This document shows positions 16,394 through 22,107 of a stretch of DNA of 22,107 nt, piece after piece. Each line of letters starts with the position of its first letter. The first letter of the stretch is position 1. The notes under the pieces were generated by a model, which was not told the DNA's origin, searched no databases, and saw nothing but the letters and a program-made list of their open reading frames with translations. A program made the translations under genes and the position numbers. Origin of the DNA: a bacterium TMED144 (GTDB taxonomy: Bacteria; Fidelibacterota; Marinisomatia; Marinisomatales; TCS55); contig NHGT02000022.1 of NCBI GenBank assembly GCA_002170005.2, positions 55,796 to 77,902 on the forward strand. Direction: 5' to 3'.

Positions 16394-17435
16394 TATCTCA
16401 ACACCATCTAGGATTTGTTTTTTTGGCGAACATCAGGATTATTTAGGTCTTCCTGTTGCAGCTACTTCTATTTCATTACGTTCAATAATCAGTGGTAAAA
16501 AAAGAGATGACAAACAGGTTATTATCAATCTTCCTGATATTAACAAGAAAGAGAAGTTTTGCATTGATCAATTAGATTATCAAAATTCTCGAGATTACTT
16601 CAAAAGTGGCATCAAAGTATGCAAAGAATCAGGAATGATCTTTAGTAATGGCTTTGAATGCACTTTAAGAAGCAATATTCCAATACAAGCTGGGCTAAGC
16701 AGCTCATCATCCATTGTTGTTGGCTGGATAAACTTTTTATCATTTGTTAGTGATACTAAAAAATCAATGAGCTCTCAAGCTATTGCTGAGTTAGCATTTA
16801 AAGCAGAAGTTCTTGAGTTTGATGAGCCTGGCGGAATGATGGATCAAAATGCTGTTTCGTTCGGAAATACTTTAATTATAGACCCACTAAGAAAAAATTT
16901 GACAAAGCTGGATATTGACCTTGGCAACATAATCATTGGCGATTCGAAAGAAACCAAAGATACGCTTGGGATTATTCACAATTGCAAAGATAGGCGCATG
17001 CAAATTTTATCAAAATTAAAAAAGTATGAGCCTAACTTTGATTTACATCAATCTGTCTTAAAAAATAATTATAATTTTTTAAATTCTAACGATTTAGAAT
17101 TAATGCATGCTACTATTGAAAATAGAGACATTTCCTTTGCGGGGATTGCAGAGCTATCAAAAAAGGATTTTAGTATTGAAAAAATCGGTCAATTACTTTT
17201 AAAACATCATGAAATCTTATCTACGAGGTTGAATGTAAGCACAATGCAAATAGATAGAATGATCGAAGCTTCTATGGATGCGGGAGCATATGGTGCAAAA
17301 ATCACTGGATCTGGAGGAGGAGGGTGTATGTTTGCATTGACTCCTGAGGATGCCAATCCTATTTGTGAAGCAATTAGAAATGTAGGTGGCGATGCTTATG
17401 TGGTTAAGAGCGATCGAGGAACATATAAATTATAA
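16386..17435 (+). CDS. GHMP-family sugar kinase, galactokinase-like
   Basis: The 349-residue cytoplasmic kinase has the three GHMP motifs. Motif 1 is PSRICFFGEHQDYLGLPV (7-24), a variant of the galactokinase GEHTDYNGG signature; E15, H16 and D18, which contact the sugar in GalK, are kept. Motif 2 is PIQAGLSSSSS (99-109, ATP phosphate loop). Motif 3 is KITGSGGGGCMF (305-316). D153 in MMDQN matches the GalK catalytic Asp. This favours 1-phosphorylation of a galactose-type sugar; GalNAc kinase activity is known in the GalK/GALK2 family. Against a plain GalK is the poor match outside the motifs and LGLP in place of NGG. The ATG overlaps the symporter stop, and a nucleotidyltransferase gene starts 16 bp after its stop, so the product probably goes on to a nucleotide sugar. 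Confidence 0.87.
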   Translation: MINISTPSRICFFGEHQDYLGLPVAATSISLRSIISGKKRDDKQVIINLPDINKKEKFCIDQLDYQNSRDYFKSGIKVCKESGMIFSNGFECTLRSNIPIQAGLSSSSSIVVGWINFLSFVSDTKKSMSSQAIAELAFKAEVLEFDEPGGMMDQNAVSFGNTLIIDPLRKNLTKLDIDLGNIIIGDSKETKDTLGIIHNCKDRRMQILSKLKKYEPNFDLHQSVLKNNYNFLNSNDLELMHATIENRDISFAGIAELSKKDFSIEKIGQLLLKHHEILSTRLNVSTMQIDRMIEASMDAGAYGAKITGSGGGGCMFALTPEDANPICEAIRNVGGDAYVVKSDRGTYKL

Positions 17436-17440
17436 AATTA

Positions 17441-17446
17441 AAGGAT
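17441..17446 (+). promoter_or_regulatory. Shine-Dalgarno deciding the GTG start of the nucleotidyltransferase
   Basis: AAGGAT sits 5 bases before a GTG at 17452. It places the nucleotidyltransferase start after the kinase stop. The alternative ATG at 17386 would overlap the kinase by 50 bp and add 22 unconserved residues. Confidence 0.65.
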
Positions 17447-17451
17447 ATAAC

Positions 17452-18330
17452 GTGAACAATTTATCATTATTAGTTATGGCTGCTGGCATGGGTTCTAGAT
17501 ATGGCGGTCTTAAGCAGCTTGATTCATTTGGCCCAAACAATGAAACCATTATTGACTATTCTGTATATGATGCTATTAAAAGTGGTTTTGAAAAGATTGT
17601 ATTTATTATTCGGGAAGAATTTTCAGAGGATTTTAAGACTAAAATTAGCGATAAATTTAAAGATAGAATTGATGTTGAACATGTTTATCAATCATTAGAT
17701 CAAGTTCCTAAATCATTTTCAGTTCCAAATAGCAGGTCAAAGCCTTGGGGGACAGGTCATGCTATATTATCTGCAAAAAATGCGATATCTGGACCATTTA
17801 TGGCAATCAATGGGGATGATTTTTACGGTAGACAATCATTTCAAGTAGCTTCCAATTTTTATCAAAATGAAGAAAATAAATTCTGCATGGTATCCTTTAA
17901 ACTTGAAAATACCCTTTCAGAATTTGGTGGTGTATCTAGAGGAGTTTGCGCTTCATTTGAGAGACAACTAATTTCTGTTGAAGAAACACATAACATCGAA
18001 AAAAAAGATGGTGAAATCAGATCAAATGAAAAAATTTTTCATGGCGATGAGCTAGTATCTATGAATATGTGGGGGTTTGGCATCCAAGTTTTTGATTATC
18101 TTGAGGAAAGATTTAAACTATTTTTAAATGATTATGGAAATGAAGAAAAAAGTGAATTTCTCATTCCAATCGTCGTAAGCGATTTGATCAAAGAGGGAGT
18201 TGAGTCAGTTGATGTGCTTAATTCCAATGAAAAATGGTTTGGCGTTACATTTCCTGAAGATAAAAAAAATGTATCTGAAAGCATATTAAAACTAACCAGT
18301 GATGGTGCGTATCCTGAAAAATTATTTTAA
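17452..18330 (+). CDS. Sugar-1-phosphate nucleotidyltransferase-like protein
   Basis: The protein has 292 residues from the GTG start and a GT-A/Rossmann nucleotidyltransferase fold (PF00483-like). The nucleotide-binding signature is VMAAGMGSRYGGLKQL (8-23), with the Gly-rich loop, Arg16 and Lys21. PWGTGHA (98-104) precedes the metal-binding NGDD (120-123). SMNMWGFGIQVFDYLEERF is the usual end of the catalytic core. The length is short, with no left-handed beta-helix, so it is not a bifunctional GlmU. Such stand-alone enzymes in Bacteroidota often sit beside a sugar kinase, as MurU sits with AmgK in Pseudomonas. Here the partner is a GalK-like kinase, so the likely reaction is NTP plus hexose(amine)-1-phosphate to a nucleotide sugar. 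The base and the sugar are not predictable from sequence alone. Confidence 0.85.
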   Translation: MNNLSLLVMAAGMGSRYGGLKQLDSFGPNNETIIDYSVYDAIKSGFEKIVFIIREEFSEDFKTKISDKFKDRIDVEHVYQSLDQVPKSFSVPNSRSKPWGTGHAILSAKNAISGPFMAINGDDFYGRQSFQVASNFYQNEENKFCMVSFKLENTLSEFGGVSRGVCASFERQLISVEETHNIEKKDGEIRSNEKIFHGDELVSMNMWGFGIQVFDYLEERFKLFLNDYGNEEKSEFLIPIVVSDLIKEGVESVDVLNSNEKWFGVTFPEDKKNVSESILKLTSDGAYPEKLF

Positions 18331-18337
18331 TTTTTCA

Positions 18338-18367
18338 TTGTCGATATCAAAGAATTATCTTTATAAT
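18338..18367 (+). promoter_or_regulatory. Candidate sigma70-like promoter before the amidohydrolase pair
   Basis: TTGTCG (18338-18343) and a perfect TATAAT (18362-18367) are 18 bp apart in the 63-bp gap after the nucleotidyltransferase gene. The start codon at 18394 follows 26 bp later with GAGAGG at 18381-18386. The gap and the change of function here support a new transcription unit, but AT-rich chance matches are common. Confidence 0.4.
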
Positions 18368-18393
18368 GTACAATAACTTAGAGAGGGCAAGTT

Positions 18394-19986
18394 ATGAGGC
18401 AAATAAACAATATTACAATTATTTCATTATTTTTTACATTATTAATAGGGCAATCTAATAGAGAGGCCTTAATCCCTGGATCTGATCGCTCAGAGGGTCA
18501 AGGTCCTTTTAAAAGAATGGTCATCAGAGGAGCAACCATGATTAACGGCAATGGTTCACCTCCTGTAGGGCCAGTTGATATAGTTATAGAGAAAAATAGA
18601 ATTACTGAGGTTAAAAGCGTTGGGTATCCAGGAGTGCCTATCAAAGAAAGCAGAAGACCAAAGAAAGGTGATTATGAAATCGATGCATCAGGTCATTATG
18701 TTTTACCGGGATTTGTAGACCTACACGTACACGCTGGAAATCCTCAGAAAGCACCAGATACCGATTATGTTTACAAGCTTTGGTTAGCACATGGTGTTAC
18801 TACGGTAAGAGGTGTTGGATTAGGTCCGCTTGAATTTACCTTGAAAGAGAAAGATCGTTCGAAAGCAAACAAAATTACAGCGCCCAGGATTTGGGCTTAT
18901 CATAGACCTGGTCAGGGCAAAGACTGGAAAGGTGGTCCAATTCGTGATCCTGAGAATGCAAGAAAATGGGTAAGATATATTGCCAATAAAGGAGTTGATG
19001 GACTCAAGCTAGGTTCTTATGATCCGGTTATTATGGCCGCACTTATTGATGAAGCTAAAAAGCAAAAGTTGGGAACCACAGCTCATTTGGGCCAAACGGG
19101 CGTAGCAAGAATGAACACATTAGATGCTGCAAGGCTAGGCTTAGGAACACAAACTCACTTTTATGGTTTATTTGAATCCATGTATGAAGAAACCGATGTT
19201 CAAACTTACCCAATAGATATGAACTACAATAATGAACAGCATCGCTTTGGACAAGTTGCACGCCAATGGAAACTTGTAAAGCCGAATGGAGAAAAATGGG
19301 AGTCATTAAAAAAAGAATTAATTGAATTAGACCTTACTATGGATCCAACTATGACTATTTATGCAGCTGGACGAAACGTTATGTTTGCTCGCAATGCTGA
19401 TTGGCATGAAAAATATACTTTACCATCCATGTGGGATTTTTACACACCAAATAGAGAAGCACATGGTTCTTATTGGTTCGATTGGACCACGCATGATGAA
19501 ATCGCTTGGAGAAAATTCTATCAAGTATGGATGCAGTTTTTGAACGAATATAAAAATGCTGGGGGACGAGTAACTACCGGCTCCGATTCAGGTTTCATTT
19601 ATAAGCTCTTTGGTTTTGGATATATCGAGGAGTTAGAATTATTACAAGAAGCAGGTTTTCATCCTCTAGAAGTGATAAGAGCTGCTACATTGCATGGTGC
19701 AGAAACTTTACACAAGCCCCTTGGCACAGAACCTGACTTCGGTCTTATTGCGCCAGGTTATTTAGCTGATCTAGTTATTGTAAAAGAAAATCCTTTAGCA
19801 AATTTTAAGGTCTTATATGGAACGGGTGCCATAGTTGTCAATAATGAAAACAAGCCTGAAAGAGTTGGTGGAGTTGATTATACTATTAAAGATGGTATTA
19901 TTTTCGATGCTAAAAAGCTATTGAAAGATGTGGAGAATATGGTCAATAAGGCAAAAAGAGAAGATGGTGAGCTTAAAAAATATTAA
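18394..19986 (+). CDS. Exported metal-dependent amidohydrolase (imidazolonepropionase/prolidase type)
   Basis: The 530-residue protein belongs to the amidohydrolase superfamily (TIM barrel plus small beta sandwich). A signal peptide ends LLIG before Gln20. The beta-sandwich strands precede LPGFVDLHVHAG with the HxH metal pair (H111, H113). Further likely metal or active-site residues are K205 in GLKLG (possibly the carbamylated Lys position), H231 (TAHLGQ), H255 (QTHFYG) and D398 (TTGSDSG). The barrel ends ATLHGAETL and PGYLADLVIVKENPL, typical of the imidazolonepropionase-related group that also includes Xaa-Pro and Xaa-Arg dipeptidases. Export makes a histidine-pathway role unlikely. A cyclic amide or dipeptide is a reasonable substrate guess. 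It is followed after 14 bp by another exported amidohydrolase, so the two are probably cotranscribed. Confidence 0.86.
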   Translation: MRQINNITIISLFFTLLIGQSNREALIPGSDRSEGQGPFKRMVIRGATMINGNGSPPVGPVDIVIEKNRITEVKSVGYPGVPIKESRRPKKGDYEIDASGHYVLPGFVDLHVHAGNPQKAPDTDYVYKLWLAHGVTTVRGVGLGPLEFTLKEKDRSKANKITAPRIWAYHRPGQGKDWKGGPIRDPENARKWVRYIANKGVDGLKLGSYDPVIMAALIDEAKKQKLGTTAHLGQTGVARMNTLDAARLGLGTQTHFYGLFESMYEETDVQTYPIDMNYNNEQHRFGQVARQWKLVKPNGEKWESLKKELIELDLTMDPTMTIYAAGRNVMFARNADWHEKYTLPSMWDFYTPNREAHGSYWFDWTTHDEIAWRKFYQVWMQFLNEYKNAGGRVTTGSDSGFIYKLFGFGYIEELELLQEAGFHPLEVIRAATLHGAETLHKPLGTEPDFGLIAPGYLADLVIVKENPLANFKVLYGTGAIVVNNENKPERVGGVDYTIKDGIIFDAKKLLKDVENMVNKAKREDGELKKY

Positions 19987-20000
19987 TTAGGGATTTTGAA

Positions 20001-21287
20001 ATGATAAAAACAATAGTTGCTATTTTATTTATTAGCTTAGGCTTATCTCAAGCTCCAAGCTCATTAAATAAAAAAATTGATAAACTTGCAAAAAGTGTTG
20101 AAAAAAAAGTCATTGATTGGCGCAGAGATTTCCATGAACATCCTGAATTGTCGAATCGTGAATTCAAAACAGCAGAAAAAGTCGCGAAGCACTTAAGATC
20201 ACTTGGCATGGAAGTTCAGACTGAGGTTGCTCATACTGGAGTTGTTGGCATATTAAAAGGCGGAAAGCCAGGAAAAGTTGTCGCTCTACGCGCTGACATG
20301 GACGCCTTACCAGTTAAAGAAAAGGTTGATCTGCCCTTTGCATCGAAAGCAAAAGGTATCTATCAGGGTAATGAGGTAGATGTTATGCATGCCTGTGGTC
20401 ATGATAATCATATTGCCGGCCTGATGGGAGCAGCGGAAATTTTATCAAAAATTAAAAAAGATCTTCCAGGAACTGTAAAATTTATTTTTCAACCAGCAGA
20501 AGAGGGAGCGCCTTTGGGTGAAAAAGGGGGTGCTAAATTCATGGTCGAGGAAGGGGTAATGAATAACCCTAAAGTTGATGCAATTTTTGGACTTCATGCT
20601 TGGCCTGGAAAAGTTGGAACTGTTGAGTACAGATCAGGACCAACTATGGCAGCTGCAGAAAGGATGCGCATTACGGTAACTGGATCACAAACACATGGTG
20701 CAGTGCCATGGAAGGGTGTTGATCCCATAGCAATCTCATCACAAATTATTACTGCTTTGCAAACCATTGTAGCGAGAGAGGTAAATATTACTCAAGTTCC
20801 AGCAGTTGTAACCATTGGTTCTATTCATGGTGGTGTCCGTAACAATATCATTCCAGAGGAAGTTGTGATGGAGGGAACCATAAGAACATTCAATGATGAA
20901 GTAAGAAAAGACATCCACGATAGCATAAGAAAAAAAGCTGAAATGATAGCATCCGCATCTGGTGCAACAGCTAAAGTTGAAATATTTAGTGATATAGCTA
21001 AAGTTACTTTTAACGAGCCCAGCCTGACAGACAAAATGGTACCATCATTGGAAAGAGTTTATGGAAGAGAAAATGTGAAGATCACTCCATTTATCACGGG
21101 TGCGGAGGATTTCCCTTTTTTTACAGATCATGCTCCAGGTCTCTATTTTTTTAATGGTGTCGCTCCTGATCCTAGCAAAGCAGCTCCGAACCATTCACCC
21201 TACTTTTTTGCTGATGAGCGCAATTTAAAATATGGTACAAAAGCTTTAACCCAGCTTGCAGTCGACTATTTATATTTATATAAGTAG
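20001..21287 (+). CDS. Exported M20D amidohydrolase (hippurate hydrolase / N-acyl-amino-acid hydrolase type)
   Basis: The 428-residue protein has the full M20D signature: WRRDFHEHPELS (40-51), LRADMDALPV (96-105), HACGHDNH (130-137, with Cys132 and His134 as metal ligands), QPAEEG (164-169, catalytic base and ligand), GLHAWP (197-202), HGAVPWKGVDP in the lid domain, and NHSPYF (397-402). A signal peptide ends LGLS before Gln17, so the enzyme acts outside the cytoplasm. Relatives hydrolyse hippurate, indole-acetyl amino acids, N-acetyl-diaminopimelate and other N-acyl amino acids. It is the second exported M20 enzyme in the window; this one is of the HipO type, the one at 8694-10127 of the AbgB type. 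The preceding gene ends 14 bp upstream. The natural substrate is unknown. Confidence 0.92.
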   Translation: MIKTIVAILFISLGLSQAPSSLNKKIDKLAKSVEKKVIDWRRDFHEHPELSNREFKTAEKVAKHLRSLGMEVQTEVAHTGVVGILKGGKPGKVVALRADMDALPVKEKVDLPFASKAKGIYQGNEVDVMHACGHDNHIAGLMGAAEILSKIKKDLPGTVKFIFQPAEEGAPLGEKGGAKFMVEEGVMNNPKVDAIFGLHAWPGKVGTVEYRSGPTMAAAERMRITVTGSQTHGAVPWKGVDPIAISSQIITALQTIVAREVNITQVPAVVTIGSIHGGVRNNIIPEEVVMEGTIRTFNDEVRKDIHDSIRKKAEMIASASGATAKVEIFSDIAKVTFNEPSLTDKMVPSLERVYGRENVKITPFITGAEDFPFFTDHAPGLYFFNGVAPDPSKAAPNHSPYFFADERNLKYGTKALTQLAVDYLYLYK

Positions 21288-21293
21288 TATCAA

Positions 21294-21515
21294 GTGAAAG
21301 AGATAGGTAAATGGCTGTTTTTTATCGGTATCTTTACCAGTCTTATTGGTTTAATCGTTTATTATTTTAATAGTAGCTTTAACTGGTTGGGAAAATTGCC
21401 TGGAGATATAAGACTGGGAAACGGCAATGTTAGATTTTTTTTTCCCGTAACTACACTTATTATTATTAACGTCATCATATTTATTTTTTTTAAAATCTAT
21501 AATATGATTAAATAA
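21294..21515 (+). CDS. DUF2905 small membrane protein
   Basis: The 73-residue protein starts at GTG, 6 bp after the M20D stop. It has two hydrophobic segments (about 5-26 and 50-68) separated by LGKLPGDIRLGNGNVRFFFP, the conserved DUF2905 centre (LPGDIR-x-x-x-GN-x-x-x-FP). The family is widespread and of unknown function. The close spacing suggests cotranscription with the amidohydrolases, probably without functional linkage. Confidence 0.85.
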   Translation: MKEIGKWLFFIGIFTSLIGLIVYYFNSSFNWLGKLPGDIRLGNGNVRFFFPVTTLIIINVIIFIFFKIYNMIK

Positions 21516-21621
21516 ATTTTTTTAAAGTCGATTTTGATTTTTTTTAAAATTATTATAATTTCGCCGGAACCTTTTTATAATTATGAATGTTTTAATTTAG
21601 GATCTCGCAATAAATAAATAA

Positions 21622-22107
21622 ATGATAACAGTTTCAAATCTATCAAAAAATTATGGTAATGTTAAAGCTGTAGAGTCCATTTCATTTGAATTAAAAGATG
21701 GAGAGGTCGTTGGATTTCTAGGCGCAAATGGAGCTGGCAAAACTACAACTTTAAAAATGATAACGGGGTATTTAGTCCCAACCAATGGTGAGATCAAAGT
21801 TAATGGATTAGATATTGTTGAGAATACATCTGAAATTCAAGAGATGATCGGATATCTCCCTGAATTAAATCCATTATATACTGAAATGCGCGTTTACGAT
21901 TATTTAGAATTCTTAGGCTCTATTAGAAATATAAAAGGATCAGATTTTAAACAAGCCTTGTCAAGGGTAGTGGATAAGTGCGGTTTGTCAGGAGTTGTGC
22001 ATAAAGTCATAGCTGATTGTTCCAAAGGCTATAAGCAGAGAATTGGTTTAGCGGCTGCTATGATCCATGACCCTAAGATTTTAATTTTGGATGAACCCGT
22101 GACAGGT
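21622..22107 (+). CDS. GldA-like ABC transporter ATP-binding protein, 3' end missing
   Basis: The first 162 residues of an ABC ATPase are visible and run off the window end. Translation begins MITVSNLSKNYGNVKAVESI. Walker A is GANGAGKTT (33-41), the Q-loop region reads IGYLPELNPLY, the ABC signature is CSKGYKQR (the LSKGYxQR form of GldA/CcmA-type exporters) and Walker B is ILILDEP. The Leu of the signature is Cys here. GldA is the ATPase of the gliding-motility-associated exporter in Bacteroidota, but the same type serves many ABC-2 exporters, so the substrate stays open. A permease gene would be expected just downstream. The 106-bp AT-rich spacer before it probably holds its promoter, which I could not fix. 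Confidence 0.9.
   Translation, partial: MITVSNLSKNYGNVKAVESISFELKDGEVVGFLGANGAGKTTTLKMITGYLVPTNGEIKVNGLDIVENTSEIQEMIGYLPELNPLYTEMRVYDYLEFLGSIRNIKGSDFKQALSRVVDKCGLSGVVHKVIADCSKGYKQRIGLAAAMIHDPKILILDEPVTG

Noticed and set aside
17386..17451. ATG at 17386 as start of the nucleotidyltransferase
   Set aside because: The extra residues are the kinase 3' end in another frame and do not resemble the family; GTG at 17452 has AAGGAT before it and begins just ahead of the nucleotide-binding strand.
21516..21621. Terminator or promoter in the AT-rich spacer before the ABC ATPase
   Set aside because: Long T-runs and TATAAT-like strings occur, but no stem precedes the T-runs and no -35/-10 pair has suitable spacing.

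Overview
The window looks like a chromosomal piece of a low-GC (roughly one-third G+C by eye), Gram-negative bacterium of the Fibrobacterota-Chlorobiota-Bacteroidota superphylum, probably an uncultivated marine Marinimicrobia- or Bacteroidota-like lineage. Supporting signs are: exported proteins whose predicted signal peptides end directly before a glutamine (the Bacteroidota 'Q-rule'), an exported protein with a FlgD/T9SS-like C-terminal beta domain, lipoproteins, a Tat-exported GH109 enzyme, many sodium:solute symporters, a GldA-like ABC ATPase, and weak or absent Shine-Dalgarno sites before many genes. No rRNA, tRNA, CRISPR array or mobile element was seen. The genus assignment is inference.

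Region 1 (1-7903) looks like a peptidoglycan-scavenging island in two convergent halves. On the plus strand are the 3' part of a beta-lactamase-fold serine hydrolase, a DUF1460 amidase/peptidase-like protein, and a sodium:solute symporter broken by an in-frame TAA at 2121-2123. On the minus strand, reading from 7903 down to 3070, is a tight operon: diaminopimelate decarboxylase (lysA), an exported multidomain protein of unknown function, the exo-beta-N-acetylmuramidase lipoprotein NamZ (GH171), and a PqqB-like metallo-beta-lactamase-fold lipoprotein. Serine hydrolase, NamZ and transporter together recall the Bacillus subtilis mur/ybb muropeptide recycling cluster; the DUF1460 protein and LysA could add peptide trimming and use of diaminopimelate.

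Region 2 (7981-11500) holds an exported PAP2 phosphatase, an exported AbgB-like M20 amidohydrolase and a cytoplasmic-looking Xaa-Pro aminopeptidase.

Region 3 (11685-18330) is the most coherent candidate for an undescribed pathway. It encodes an SGLT-type symporter that keeps the sugar-contacting residues of human SGLT1, a Tat-exported GH109 NAD-dependent glycosidase (a family known for alpha-N-acetylgalactosaminidases), a second and different symporter, a galactokinase-like GHMP kinase and a sugar nucleotidyltransferase. The genes abut or overlap. The simplest reading is release of a galactose-type sugar (GalNAc is favoured), uptake, 1-phosphorylation and activation to a nucleotide sugar.

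Region 4 (18394-22107) has a possible promoter, two exported metal-dependent hydrolases (an imidazolonepropionase-type amidohydrolase and an M20D aminoacylase/hippurate hydrolase), a small DUF2905 membrane protein, and the 5' part of a GldA-like ABC ATPase cut by the window end. The window as a whole reads as a set of extracytoplasmic hydrolases for amide, peptide and glycan scraps, coupled to sodium-driven uptake.
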